A stretch of DNA of 64,000 bases from JBPYCR01 sp051846915 (GTDB taxonomy: Bacteria; Bacillota; Bacilli; Bacillales; Amphibacillaceae), in contig NZ_JBPYCR010000002.1 in NCBI RefSeq assembly GCF_051846915.1, positions 121,872 through 185,871 on the forward strand, read 5' to 3'. The number at the start of each line of letters is the position of its first letter. The stretch's first letter is position 1. The notes under the pieces were generated by a model. It searched no databases and was not told where the DNA came from. It saw only the letters and a list, made by a program, of their open reading frames with translations. The position numbers and the translations under genes are program-made. Shown here piece by piece: positions 18,168-26,915 of this stretch.

Positions 18168-19040
18168 TTATAAAATTCCCTTCTTATCTTCTAATGCCAT
18201 TATACTACGGTAAACAAATGTAGTATATGGAAGTTCAACATTACTTTGCTTTAAAATATATAAGGAGATGGCTTCATTTTCAGTTTTACGATACCGTAGT
18301 ATATCTTCCAACATAGAAGATGTATTGTTGCCTGTTTTGAACGCAACCTCGGTTACCCGTTTCCACTGCGTACCATAATCCAAGTTCAGAGCCAAGCATG
18401 CTTCCTTACATAGTTTTTTCGCCAAGAATTCGATCGATTGATTTTCGATTATGTGACTATTCTTCACATTAAAGAGTGCAGTTAATGGATTAATAACTGC
18501 ATTTATTAGTAGCTTGTCAGCAAGTAATTTTCCCCAGTCGCTCGAAACTGCAAAAGGGAAGCTTTCTTGGTTCAAGTGGTTTGCCAAAACTTCCATTTGT
18601 TTCTTGCTTCCTCGATATACTGCAATGGTAATTATCCCCTTGCCTGAATGAACAACAGATGTATCACTTCTCCGGATTGCACCATGCTCAACTACACCAA
18701 CATATATCTGTTCGGCAATGTCTTCGACCCCTTCCATATGACCCATACCATTTTGTAAAAACAGCACCCGAACTTTGTCATCCAAGGCGTTAATATATTT
18801 AATGACTTCACGTATATGAGACTGTTTCACGCAAACGATCAGTAAATCTTCAGCTTGCAGTTGATTTATTAACTTCGCTTTGACGGGGACCGTACATTGA
18901 TCAATTAAATTTACCCCTTGATCATTAAGTGAAAACATCTGATCTTTTCTTTTTACATAAATAGTAAGTTCATGATGTACACCTAGATAACTGCTTAATA
19001 ACAAACCAATGGAGCCGCCTCCAATGATTCCAATTTTCAT
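18168..19040 (-). CDS. 2-dehydropantoate 2-reductase family protein (YlbQ/PanE type)
   Basis: NADPH-dependent reductase of the ApbA/PanE family; the classic reaction converts ketopantoate to pantoate in coenzyme A synthesis. It has 290 aa with the N-terminal dinucleotide-binding GIIGGGSIGLLLSSYLG, the segment VCVKQSHIREVI, and the family's LLADKLLINAVINPLTALF near residue 165 with the catalytic lysine region. By synteny it corresponds to B. subtilis YlbQ (PanE). Whether it is the physiological ketopantoate reductase or a paralogue cannot be told from sequence. It is divergent from ylbP across a 328-nt region. Confidence 0.85.
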   Translation of the reverse strand: MKIGIIGGGSIGLLLSSYLGVHHELTIYVKRKDQMFSLNDQGVNLIDQCTVPVKAKLINQLQAEDLLIVCVKQSHIREVIKYINALDDKVRVLFLQNGMGHMEGVEDIAEQIYVGVVEHGAIRRSDTSVVHSGKGIITIAVYRGSKKQMEVLANHLNQESFPFAVSSDWGKLLADKLLINAVINPLTALFNVKNSHIIENQSIEFLAKKLCKEACLALNLDYGTQWKRVTEVAFKTGNNTSSMLEDILRYRKTENEAISLYILKQSNVELPYTTFVYRSIMALEDKKGIL

Positions 19041-19255
19041 CGCTGTCTCTCCTAACTTTCATTATTTCAAGTTGTATTTAGGTTGCGAGTAAATTCATAC
19101 GTGAACGGAATATATTTCGGTTGTACATTCCATTCTAATTTATTTTATATTATAATAGAAGGGTAGATTAAATAATGATGATATTCGCTAAACTTTAATT
19201 AAAGAATATTTCGGCATCATTTAGCGTTTTGCATTGTTCTGCTTGCAAATGAATC

Positions 19256-19288
19256 AACATTCATTGATGATAAGTAGTAATGAATGTT
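19256..19288. promoter_or_regulatory. Inverted repeat in the divergent panE-ylbP intergenic region
   Basis: AACATTCATT and AATGAATGTT form a perfect 10-bp inverted repeat with a 13-nt spacer. It lies in the 328-nt region between two divergent genes, about 80 nt before the ylbP start. Nothing else was identified in that region. It may be an operator or a leader hairpin. Confidence 0.35.
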
Positions 19289-19368
19289 ATACCGTAAGTT
19301 ATTAGCGTATATCTCTATTTCAGAAGTGGGTAAGCGAAAAATACAGTATAGAGGGAGAGTAGGTTGCA

Positions 19369-19842
19369 TTGCAGAGTGTAAAAGTGGAGAGATTATTAAT
19401 AAACTATAAAACTTTGGAAGAATTTAAACGCTTTAAAGAGTATGGTAATCAGGAGCTATCCATGCTGGAAGATTTACAAAACAATATGGTGGAAAATGAT
19501 AGCGATTCACCTTTTTATGGTATCTATTACGGCGATACGTTAATTGCACGAATGAGTCTTTATAAGGCAAGCAAAAAATATGACTTTTATTTCGATCCAC
19601 CCCAGAACTATCTAGTCTTATGGAAGTTGGAAGTACTACCAGCTTTTCGAAATAACGGTTATGGGAAAATACTTGTCGATTATGCTAAAAAATATCAACT
19701 TCCCATTAAAACTAACCCGCTCATAAATTCTCACGACTTCTGGGAAAAAATGGGCTTTCAAAAAGCTACCTATGACATGGAACGAGACTTTGGTGAAAAT
19801 CCATTGATCTGGCTTCCAGAAGGAGTACAAGAAAACAATTAA
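19369..19842 (+). CDS. ylbP: GNAT-family N-acetyltransferase YlbP
   Basis: Probable acetyltransferase of unknown substrate. It has 157 aa with a GNAT fold: YGIYYGDTLIARMSLY is the central strand pair, and LEVLPAFRNNGYGKILVDYAKKY near residues 87-107 is the acetyl-CoA pyrophosphate-binding motif A. It ends with WLPEGVQ as YlbP proteins do. Translation likely starts at TTG 19369, preceded by a purine-rich GAGGGAG/AGG stretch; no better ATG is present before the conserved N-terminus. Position between ylbO-type and panE-type genes matches B. subtilis ylbP. It is on the opposite strand from both neighbours. Confidence 0.85.
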   Translation: MQSVKVERLLINYKTLEEFKRFKEYGNQELSMLEDLQNNMVENDSDSPFYGIYYGDTLIARMSLYKASKKYDFYFDPPQNYLVLWKLEVLPAFRNNGYGKILVDYAKKYQLPIKTNPLINSHDFWEKMGFQKATYDMERDFGENPLIWLPEGVQENN

Positions 19843-19849
19843 CTAAGTA

Positions 19850-20278
19850 AAGCACAAGCGGCCGGCTTAGAAATGTAGCGACTGCGCCAGACGGGAGCTG
19901 GTGGTTCGATGTTGGGTCTGTAGCTTCACTATCACTATACCTAAAGATTTGCCACACAGAGTGGGGGGTAATCGAACATTCCCATTAATCTGAGATAAAG
20001 AAATCATGCTCCTTCAAAAGGGGATACATGAGTTGGTGCGGGAGTGGTCTTCCTTTACCTATCGAATTGATGATGACCTAAGCGCTTAGGCAACTAAGCC
20101 TCTCTAAGGTCAATCGGCAAGACTTCTTTATTTTAAGTTGCTTCGGGAAGTCGCCTAGTTTCTGGGCTAGCAGGCTTAGAACGCCACGTCCTGGGACTGC
20201 GCGTAAATGCTCGCCCCACCGAAAAGATTTGCACTAGAACATCCTGTACGTCGAAGCTAGACAGCTATGCACAAAATT
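19850..20278 (-). repeat. Long dispersed repeat, copy A (about 430 bp)
   Basis: Read on the minus strand this sequence starts at ATTTTGTGCATAGCTGTC and ends in AAGCCGGCCGCTTGTGC. It matches, segment by segment, the element at 31553-31830 read on the plus strand: shared blocks include CCCAGAAACTAGGCGACTTC, AAGACTTGCCGATTG, the CCCCTTTTG/GCATGAT block and the CTAGAAACGTAGCGACT-like end. Copy A carries about 100 nt more near its start. There is no open coding frame. It fills the gap between ylbP and gerR. Confidence 0.75.
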
Positions 20279-20296
20279 ATACTTTCTGACTTGTAC

Positions 20297-20323
20297 AAAG
20301 CGCAGACTCTTCTGCGCTTTTTT
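20297..20323 (+). terminator. Terminator downstream of ylbP and repeat A
   Basis: AAAGCGCAGA, loop CTCT, TCTGCGCTTT then TTT. A perfect 10-bp stem; on the minus strand it follows gerR and may act weakly in that direction too. Confidence 0.75.
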
Positions 20324-20349
20324 ACATTTTTTAAAAGAATATTAACTGC

Positions 20350-20835
20350 TCACTCTTCATTTTTCGATTGAACCCATTCCCATAAGTTAGTCATTTCCTT
20401 CCACGCTTCATGGTAACGTGTCAATTGTTTCGTTAATCGTTCATTCTCCTGTTTTAATAATGTAACCGTGTCTTCCCTAGAGTGAAGCAACGACTTGTTT
20501 TCTAATGTATAATTACCTTTCATTTTCTCCAGTAATGAAATGGCGGAATCTATCGTATGCGTTTCTTCATCTATGTTTCCGTCACGACTTGCATTCAATC
20601 CTTTCTTTTTTCCGTGTTTTCGCTCCTCTTTCGCATTCAAAATAGCATCTTCATACTGTTTGCGAATCGCTGCGTTCCATCTGAATCCACAGGCAGCCGG
20701 AGTACGTGATAACCGCCCAGCTACTTCTTTAAATGCCTCAAGCTGTGTTTTCCCTTCCCGTATATAGCGCAATGCGATTTCAGCCAGAACTAAATCTTCT
20801 TCTTTTGTCCACGCATCCTGTCTCGTCGAATTCAT
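20350..20835 (-). CDS. gerR: RsfA/GerR-family sporulation transcription factor (YlbO)
   Basis: DNA-binding regulator of the prespore/mother-cell RsfA family. It has 161 aa: an N-terminal Myb/SANT-like domain (DAWTKEEDLVLAEIALRYIREG through GFRWNAAIRKQYEDAI, residues 6-67), a basic linker and a C-terminal leucine-rich coiled coil (LLKQENERLTKQLTRYHEAW) for dimerisation. By synteny with rpmF and ylbP it corresponds to B. subtilis YlbO (GerR), a sigma-E-dependent regulator of late mother-cell genes. RsfA itself is a close relative, so the exact orthology is inferred. Confidence 0.82.
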   Translation of the reverse strand: MNSTRQDAWTKEEDLVLAEIALRYIREGKTQLEAFKEVAGRLSRTPAACGFRWNAAIRKQYEDAILNAKEERKHGKKKGLNASRDGNIDEETHTIDSAISLLEKMKGNYTLENKSLLHSREDTVTLLKQENERLTKQLTRYHEAWKEMTNLWEWVQSKNEE

Positions 20836-21050
20836 AACACCCCTCCTAATATATTTGCTATAAATGTATGCAAAAAATAGGAAAGATAGAATAACAGATT
20901 TCTTGATTATCTTTTCGTTCAGCTGAACTGTGGGGTTTTTCGCGCGAAAAGAAATCGTTTACGATTTGCTCATGTTCCTAATTATTGGATATATTAGCAC
21001 AATTCCGTACCTCTTCCGTCATATTTACTTAGATCCTTATTTCATGTGCA

Positions 21051-21082
21051 AAAATAAAACAGATCACACATCGTGATCTGTT
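21051..21082 (-). terminator. Terminator after rpmF
   Basis: On the minus strand AACAGATCAC, loop GATGT, GTGATCTGTT, then TTATTTTT. Perfect 10-bp stem ending the ylbN-rpmF transcript. Confidence 0.85.
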
Positions 21083-21106
21083 GCTTCCAGCCAGCTAGGC
21101 TTTCAT

Positions 21107-21283
21107 CTATTGATTTTCAACTACTTCTTTTCCATCATAATGGCCACAAGCTTTACACACATGGTGTGACTTCGTGAACTCTCCACAATTGGAGCATTCA
21201 ATCATTCCAGGTACTTGTAACTTTTTATGTGTACGACGTTGTCTCGTAACTTTTTTGGAAGTTCTACTTTTAGGTACTGCCAT
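21107..21283 (-). CDS. rpmF: 50S ribosomal protein L32
   Basis: Small zinc-ribbon protein of the large ribosomal subunit. It has 58 aa from ATG at 21283, the standard MAVPKSRTSKK start, with AAGGAGGTG just upstream; the frame extends eight codons further up but without support. Two CxxC pairs (CSNC and CKAC) form the zinc site, so this is the zinc-binding (C+) form. It follows ylbN (the YceD-type gene) by 36 nt in the conserved ylbN-rpmF pair and ends in a strong terminator. Confidence 0.97.
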   Translation of the reverse strand: MAVPKSRTSKKVTRQRRTHKKLQVPGMIECSNCGEFTKSHHVCKACGHYDGKEVVENQ

Positions 21284-21319
21284 GTATAACACCTCCTTAA
21301 AATGCAATCAGTCAAAAAG

Positions 21320-21871
21320 TTAAGTTTTGTCCTTATCCTTATCGATCAACAAGCTTAATTTCTCCAAGCGCGGATCAATCGCATCTATATTTTCATCTTT
21401 TGTTTCTTCCATTTCTTCATCAGAAACAATCGCCCAACCTTTTCCTTTTGAGGCGGCTTGTTCATGGTCTCTCTTATCATGTGAAAAGACTCGATATGGA
21501 ATCTCCAATAAAATATTTTCCTTTATTAGAGGCATTAAGTCAAGTACTTCTCCATCAATCGGATGAATTTCATTTTCCGCATCTTCTTCGTCATAATGAT
21601 CAGCGGTTGTAAATATTTCCGTTGCATGAATTTCAAAGGAAAAAGGTACGTCTGCCAACGTTCGAGCACATGGTAAAATCATGTGGCCACTGATCGTAAG
21701 GGAAAATATAATTTGATCGCCTTCCATAAAACAATTCCCATCTACTTGCACAGGATCTATCTTGCGAATATCATTGTTCAGCTTTTCTAAATCGGAAACA
21801 TGTACAATTTTACTGAAATAAAAAGGCTCATGAACGGTTTTTTTCTTAATTTGACTTACTGTTAACTTCAA
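21320..21871 (-). CDS. ylbN: YceD/DUF177 family protein YlbN
   Basis: A protein of the YceD family, linked in bacteria and plastids to 23S rRNA accumulation; the exact role in Bacillus is not established. It has about 183 aa. Visible are the family cores DPVQVDGNCFMEGDQIIFSLTISG and LPCARTLADVPFSFEIHATEIF, with the usual cysteine-containing CARTL, and an acidic C-terminus (LEKLSLLIDKDKDK). TTG at 21871 (MKLTVSQIKKK) is preferred because GAGGTG lies 6 nt upstream; a GTG three codons earlier overlaps that site. It is paired with rpmF and is divergent from tmcAL. Confidence 0.88.
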   Translation of the reverse strand: MKLTVSQIKKKTVHEPFYFSKIVHVSDLEKLNNDIRKIDPVQVDGNCFMEGDQIIFSLTISGHMILPCARTLADVPFSFEIHATEIFTTADHYDEEDAENEIHPIDGEVLDLMPLIKENILLEIPYRVFSHDKRDHEQAASKGKGWAIVSDEEMEETKDENIDAIDPRLEKLSLLIDKDKDKT

Positions 21872-22069
21872 CAAAATCACCTCAAGGCAACATGAGTATT
21901 TTAAAAGGAAAATGAACTTTTGTCAACAAATACTGTAATTAATAACAAGCTCTTTGTTTGTAAGGTTCCCTGTAGATAACAGTCTACTCATCCAAAGTCT
22001 CCAAAATCAGTTGTTTGTTCACTCCATTATTTGTTACAATGACTATATTATAACAGAGGAGAGGTTTTA

Positions 22070-23284
22070 TTGAAATCGTGCGGATTAATCGTGGAATATA
22101 ATCCATTTCATAATGGGCATGACTACCATGTACAAATGGCAAAAAAGCACACAAATGCTGAATGTGCCATAGCGGTAATGAGCGGATCTTTTTTGCAAAG
22201 AGGAGAGCCCGCGATTGTTGATAAATTTCACCGCACGAAAGCGGCATTAGCTTCCGGTATTGATGTTGTAATCGAGTTACCTTATGCATATGCTGTACAA
22301 AGTAGTGAACTGTTTGCCAAAGGGGCTGTGCAAACGTTATATCAAATAGGGGTCGACAGCATTTGCTTCGGCAGCGAACAAGGGAACATTCACTATTTTC
22401 AATCTGCTTACAAGCATTTTAAAAACAATCAAGTCAATTTCAAACAGGAGCAACACCATTACCTGAACAAAGGATACGCCTTTCCGGAAGCGAGCAGGAA
22501 AGGGTATGATAAAATTGGGCTAACCGATGCAAAGCTGGATTTAACGAAACCGAACAATATCCTCGGTTTCAGTTATGTAAAAGAAGTTATGGATCATGTT
22601 TTACCCATTCACTTGCTCACCATCAAGCGAACTAAAAGTGACTACCATGACGATACGATTAATAGCTCAATTGCCAGTGCAACAAGTATTCGCCGCAACC
22701 TCTTCAAACAAAACAGCATGACCTCACATGTAAAGCAATCCTTACCGGAAGTATCCGTACAGCAACTTGAAAATTATAAATCCTTCACAACGATGTGGCA
22801 TTCCTGGGAAGCATATTTTCCATTACTTCATTACCGAGTCATGACAATGCCGACGGAGGAAATGAAGCAAATACATGGAATGAATGAAGGGTTGGAGCAT
22901 CGAATAAAACGTACCGCCAAACAAGCATCATCTTTCCGGGAGTGGATGAATCTAGTTAAAACAAAGCGGTACACGTGGACGAGATTACAACGAATTTTTG
23001 TACATTTATTAACGAACACGAAACAAACAGATATCGAGCAAATACACCAAAACGCCTCTGTGTCATATGTGCGTTTACTCGGTATTACAAAGACAGGGCA
23101 AGCTTATTTAAACAAAAGAAAAAAAGAAATGGATGTTCCTATTACTTCCGGATTAAAAAGAGAATTAAACCCACTCCTTTCCGCAGAAGAACGAGCAAGT
23201 CTCGCATATTACAGTATTTTGCCCCCTTTAGCTAGGAAACAATTATTTAAACAGGAATTCATGCCACCAATTAGGCAACAGTAA
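22070..23284 (+). CDS. tmcAL: tRNA(Met) cytidine acetate ligase TmcAL (YlbM)
   Basis: ATP-dependent enzyme that makes N4-acetylcytidine at the wobble position of elongator tRNA-Met using acetate. It has 404 aa with a nucleotidyltransferase-like N-terminus: GLIVEYNPFHNGHDYH contains the HxGH-type motif near residues 16-19, followed by VMSGSFLQRGEPAIVDKFHR and IELPYAYAVQSSE. Translation probably starts at TTG 22070, 6 nt after AGAGGAGAGG. It is divergent from ylbN and followed after 17 nt by a small gene of unknown function with a shared terminator. Confidence 0.93.
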   Translation: MKSCGLIVEYNPFHNGHDYHVQMAKKHTNAECAIAVMSGSFLQRGEPAIVDKFHRTKAALASGIDVVIELPYAYAVQSSELFAKGAVQTLYQIGVDSICFGSEQGNIHYFQSAYKHFKNNQVNFKQEQHHYLNKGYAFPEASRKGYDKIGLTDAKLDLTKPNNILGFSYVKEVMDHVLPIHLLTIKRTKSDYHDDTINSSIASATSIRRNLFKQNSMTSHVKQSLPEVSVQQLENYKSFTTMWHSWEAYFPLLHYRVMTMPTEEMKQIHGMNEGLEHRIKRTAKQASSFREWMNLVKTKRYTWTRLQRIFVHLLTNTKQTDIEQIHQNASVSYVRLLGITKTGQAYLNKRKKEMDVPITSGLKRELNPLLSAEERASLAYYSILPPLARKQLFKQEFMPPIRQQ

Positions 23285-23301
23285 ATTCAGGAGGTATCAC
23301 T

Positions 23302-23736
23302 ATGTCATTTTGGGCTGAACGAAAAGGCTTCGACCAACAAAAGTATCAAGAGGAGCTCGATAAAATAACGATTGAAAAAATTGAAAAAGGGATGGAAGCG
23401 GATGGTTTTTCGGAAAATGTAAAAAAAGAATTACTTTCTTTATTCGAAGAACGAATCCGTCAGCAAGGATTAGGCGAATTCAAAATGTACATTTATAATC
23501 TGCACTTTATGGTTCCTCAGGAGATTGAAGACGAAAAAACCGCTACAAAATTATATGAAAACAACGAAGCTTGGTTTGAAAAAGAAATCAGTAATTTGGA
23601 GAATGAACTGCAACTATCATATGAAAAACAATCAGAAGACCTTGAACCTATGAATGTAAAAGCAAGAAAGGCACAATTGGTCATCAGACATCGATTCAGT
23701 TCTATTATTCTTGATATTTTAAGTAATCCGGTTTAA
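23302..23736 (+). CDS. Uncharacterised 144-aa charged helical protein downstream of tmcAL
   Basis: Not recognised. The protein is soluble, strongly charged and predicted mostly helical. It starts MSFWAERKGFDQQKYQEEL and contains runs of Lys and Glu. The centre, MYIYNLHFMVPQEIEDEKTA, is more hydrophobic, and the end IRHRFSSIILDILSNP suggests an amphipathic helix. There is no signal peptide, membrane helix or cysteine. A clear GGAGGT site precedes the ATG. It follows tmcAL by 17 nt and precedes a terminator, so it is the second gene of a two-gene operon. Confidence 0.75.
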   Translation: MSFWAERKGFDQQKYQEELDKITIEKIEKGMEADGFSENVKKELLSLFEERIRQQGLGEFKMYIYNLHFMVPQEIEDEKTATKLYENNEAWFEKEISNLENELQLSYEKQSEDLEPMNVKARKAQLVIRHRFSSIILDILSNPV

Positions 23737-23742
23737 TAATTT

Positions 23743-23768
23743 GCGCATTCTTGCGAATGCGCTTTTTC
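23743..23768 (+). terminator. Terminator after the tmcAL operon
   Basis: GCGCATTC, loop TTGC, GAATGCGC, then TTTTTC. Perfect 8-bp stem 7 nt after the stop. Confidence 0.85.
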
Positions 23769-23840
23769 ATTATGGATCTTGTATTTTTTTACTGTACAAC
23801 ATACGCTTGTTACTAGTTGATATAGTTCCTTGTCCAGCAC

Positions 23841-23875
23841 AAAAACGAGCAAGCATAGTTGACTGCTTACCCGCT
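23841..23875 (-). terminator. Terminator after ylbL
   Basis: On the minus strand an 11-bp stem with some G-U pairs (GCGGGTAAGCA with TGCTTGCTCGT) is followed by TTTTG, just after the ylbL stop. Confidence 0.65.
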
Positions 23876-23888
23876 TCGTATTAGTTTC

Positions 23889-24905
23889 CTATTTAAGTTC
23901 TTCTAAAAACTGTACTGCTTCTTCAAAAGTATCAACCGGAACAATCTTCATATCCGTACCAATTTCTTCTGCTGTTTTTTTGGCTGTCATGTAATTGGAA
24001 TCTTTATTCCCTTGCTCATTCGGAGCAAAAAAGATAGCGCAACCTTCCCTGTCCGCAGCAATAACTTTCTTATCGATGCCACCAATTCGCCCAACATTAC
24101 CGTTGTAATCAACTTTTCCAGTACCCGCTATTTCCAAACCATTTGTTAAGTCTTTTTCTGTTAACTGATCATAGATTTCCAATGAGAACATAAGACCGGC
24201 ACTAGGCCCACCGATATTGCCACTTTCAAAGTCAATTTTTTTATCCACTTCTACATTGCGATCGGTAACGAGTTGAATACCTACACCAACTTTTTCTTTA
24301 TCCTCATCAAATGCTTCCAAGCCAATTTCCACTTTCATCTGTTCTTCATCTCTGTTTATTTCCAGTTCAACTATATCTCCGGCTTTTTTTTGGCCAACAT
24401 AATCAATCAAATCATCCGCTTCGGAAACTTTGTGACCGTCTACTGACGTAATATGATCCCCCATTTGCAATTTACCTTCAGCCGGCATTCCATCAATAAC
24501 ATCAACGACGAAAATTCCATTATATTCAATTGAAATTTTCTCACCTGCTGCTTCATATGCAACAACAATAGAAGCCTCCTGGGAAGACTCCATCATTTGT
24601 AATTGAGCTCGCATATACTCTTCATCCGAAATCCCTTCCGGCCGAGCATCTTTTAACGGGACCAAGTCCTGATGAGGCAGTATTTTTGCAAGCATATAAT
24701 GAATTGGTGTCGCCTGGTTACTGCTCACGGTCACAAGATGCATGTCCCCTTTACTTGTATACCCATCGTTTACAACAACCATTTCATTCAGTGCATCTGC
24801 ATGACCGGGTTTATATATATAGTATGGCAATTGGTAAGTAGCGAGAACAAAAATAACGACACTGACGAAAAGTAAAAAAAATAGATGTTTTCCGGAAAAC
24901 TTCAT
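23889..24905 (-). CDS. ylbL: PDZ and Lon-type serine protease YlbL (SepM family)
   Basis: Membrane-anchored extracytoplasmic protease. It has 338 aa: an N-terminal membrane helix at about residues 7-27 (LFFLLFVSVVIFVLATYQL), a PDZ domain around residues 115-195 (VIDGMPAEGKLQMGDHITSVDGHKV), and a C-terminal S16 Lon-type domain. Catalytic Ser235 lies in GGPSAGLMFSLE, with the partner lysine at about 279-280 in GGIDKKVIAADREG. ATG at 24905 is chosen because AAGGAGG precedes it; a longer frame has no such signal. In streptococci the family member SepM trims a competence pheromone; the substrate here is unknown. Confidence 0.92.
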   Translation of the reverse strand: MKFSGKHLFFLLFVSVVIFVLATYQLPYYIYKPGHADALNEMVVVNDGYTSKGDMHLVTVSSNQATPIHYMLAKILPHQDLVPLKDARPEGISDEEYMRAQLQMMESSQEASIVVAYEAAGEKISIEYNGIFVVDVIDGMPAEGKLQMGDHITSVDGHKVSEADDLIDYVGQKKAGDIVELEINRDEEQMKVEIGLEAFDEDKEKVGVGIQLVTDRNVEVDKKIDFESGNIGGPSAGLMFSLEIYDQLTEKDLTNGLEIAGTGKVDYNGNVGRIGGIDKKVIAADREGCAIFFAPNEQGNKDSNYMTAKKTAEEIGTDMKIVPVDTFEEAVQFLEELK

Positions 24906-25140
24906 GGCGACATCCTCCTTATTCCTTTCAATTCTAAGCATTATAATCGATATGAAAAGTGTATGGCATAAAAGCAAGATGTATGTGCGTATATTTATAA
25001 AGAAGGCTTGACTCAAACTATAAATGAACCAATGCTTATAACCGACATGCCGAACTTGCTATAACATTTCTAAAACTGCATGGATTTTTAACTAATTCAG
25101 GGCTATGTATAAGTTAGCAACTGCTCTAGGAGGATGACGA

Positions 25141-26355
25141 TTGAAACAAATCATACAAACATTGCTATTGGCAAGCATGACTATCTTTTTTGCCCTATGT
25201 TTAATTCTATTTCCCGAACAAGCTTTAAAAGCAAGTGTCCGCGGATTGGAAATATGGTGGGAAATTGTTTTTCCCTCTTTGCTGCCTTTCTTCATCACTG
25301 CTGAATTATTAATTGCTTTTGGCATTGTTTCATTTTTGGGTGTACTGTTTGAACCGATCATGCGCCCAGTATTTAATGTCCCCGGTGTTGGCAGTTTCGC
25401 CTGGATTATGGGAATGGCTAGCGGTTATCCCTCCGGAGCAAAGATGTCTGTTCAACTACGGGAAAGAGAACAGCTTACACAAGCCGAAGCAGAACGTCTC
25501 GTTTCCTTCACAAATGCTTCCAGTCCCTTATTTATTTTCGGGGCTGTTGCAGTTGGATTTTTTAATGATGCGAAATTAGGTATACTAATCGCTTTAAGTC
25601 ATTACATCGGAAACGCCTTTGTTGGTGTATGCATGCGTTTTTACGCTCGTGACATGAAGCAGTCCAAACCAGATGACACGCAGAAGCAATCCATGCTTAT
25701 TCGAGCCTTTAAAAAAATGCATACATCAAGAATGAATGATCTAAGACCATTTGGAGAAATCCTTGGGGATGCCGTCGTAAACTCTGTAAAAACACTAGTA
25801 ATGATTGGTGGCTTTATTATGCTTTTTTCTGTTTTTACAACCTTACTGTATCTTGTAGGCATTACTCCGTTTATCGCATTATTTATGCAAAATATTCTTT
25901 CCTTATTATTTATGCCTGTAGAGCTTGCCCTCCCTCTCTTGTCAGGTTTATTTGAAGTAACAATGGGGGCACAACTCATTTCCGAAAGCACAGTAGATTC
26001 CTTGCTTGCTCAAATGATCGTTGTAAGTTTTATTTTAGGGTTTAATGGTTTTTCCATACAAGCACAAGTCGCAAGTATTATTGCAAAAACAGATATACGC
26101 TTTGCACCTTATTTCTTTGCTCGTATATTGCATGGTTTGTTTGCAAGCTTGTTGACGATTTTATTATTCAATCCCCTCTATGTAAACAAACAATCATTTT
26201 TACACACTATTGTTCCCGCTTCAGGGAGACCTGGACAAAGTTTTTCCGAATCGATGCTACATACTTTCCAACAAATAGGCCCATTGTTGACAATCACTTG
26301 CTTAGCAGTAGCGCTAATCCTTATGTATCGAAACGTGCAAAGATCGGATAGATGA
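25141..26355 (+). CDS. ylbJ: Sporulation integral membrane protein YlbJ
   Basis: Polytopic membrane protein needed for proper spore cortex formation in B. subtilis; nucleoside-recognition (Gate) family fold, substrate unknown. It has 404 aa and about eight to nine membrane helices, with the conserved WWEIVFPSLLPFFITAELL near residue 39, the Gate-like GMASGYPSGAKMS near residue 91 and the repeated FILGFNGFSIQAQVASI near residue 300. It starts at TTG 25141, 7 nt after TAGGAGGA. It is convergent with coaD and divergent from ylbL. The family gene is under sigma-E; no sigma-E promoter was confidently recognised. Confidence 0.9.
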   Translation: MKQIIQTLLLASMTIFFALCLILFPEQALKASVRGLEIWWEIVFPSLLPFFITAELLIAFGIVSFLGVLFEPIMRPVFNVPGVGSFAWIMGMASGYPSGAKMSVQLREREQLTQAEAERLVSFTNASSPLFIFGAVAVGFFNDAKLGILIALSHYIGNAFVGVCMRFYARDMKQSKPDDTQKQSMLIRAFKKMHTSRMNDLRPFGEILGDAVVNSVKTLVMIGGFIMLFSVFTTLLYLVGITPFIALFMQNILSLLFMPVELALPLLSGLFEVTMGAQLISESTVDSLLAQMIVVSFILGFNGFSIQAQVASIIAKTDIRFAPYFFARILHGLFASLLTILLFNPLYVNKQSFLHTIVPASGRPGQSFSESMLHTFQQIGPLLTITCLAVALILMYRNVQRSDR

Positions 26356-26422
26356 AAATGAAGAAACCCTAGTAAAAACAACAACTAAACTAATTATACA
26401 ATGGCAATTTAGAAAAGTTCAG

Positions 26423-26902
26423 TTAGCTAAACTTTTCCATTAAGGCTTTTTCAACATCAGGCGGTACCAAATCCGAAATATCTCCTTTATATTTGGCTAC
26501 TTCCTTTACAATGCTGGAGCTTAAAAAGGAATATTGGTTATTTGTCATCATAAAAAAGGTTTCAATTTTAGGGTCGAGCTTTCTATTCATGGACGTAATC
26601 TGCATCTCATATTCAAAATCACTAATAGCCCGTAAGCCACGTAAAATTACACTCGCATTTCTGTGGCGAGCATAGTCAATTAATAGTCCTTCCGATACGT
26701 CTACAATTACATTCGGTAAATCTTTTGTTGCTTCTTCCAATAAAGCAATTCTTTCGTTGACGGAAAACAAAGGAGTTTTTGATTGATTATTAAATAATGC
26801 AACAACAACTTCATCAAAAATTCCAGAACCACGCCTAATAATATCCAAATGCCCGTTTGTTACCGGATCAAAACTTCCAGGGCAAATCGCTAATTTTTTC
26901 AT
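26423..26902 (-). CDS. coaD: Phosphopantetheine adenylyltransferase
   Basis: Cytoplasmic enzyme that transfers AMP from ATP to 4'-phosphopantetheine, the fourth step of coenzyme A synthesis. It has 159 aa, normal length. The nucleotidyltransferase signature GSFDPVTNGHLDII near residues 9-22 contains the TxGH motif, RGLRAISDFEYEMQ and the C-terminal YSFLSSSIVKEVAKYKG (ISSTxVRE-type motif) are present. It starts 13 nt after the rsmD stop, the conserved rsmD-coaD pair. A weak hairpin without a good T-tract covers its stop codon. Confidence 0.97.
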   Translation of the reverse strand: MKKLAICPGSFDPVTNGHLDIIRRGSGIFDEVVVALFNNQSKTPLFSVNERIALLEEATKDLPNVIVDVSEGLLIDYARHRNASVILRGLRAISDFEYEMQITSMNRKLDPKIETFFMMTNNQYSFLSSSIVKEVAKYKGDISDLVPPDVEKALMEKFS

Positions 26903-26915
26903 TGAAAAACACCTC

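Noticed and set aside
26399..26434. Possible coaD terminator hairpin
   Set aside because: AAAAGTTTAG and CTGAACTTTT can pair, but the stem is embedded in the coaD stop region and no T-tract follows. Not enough to call.
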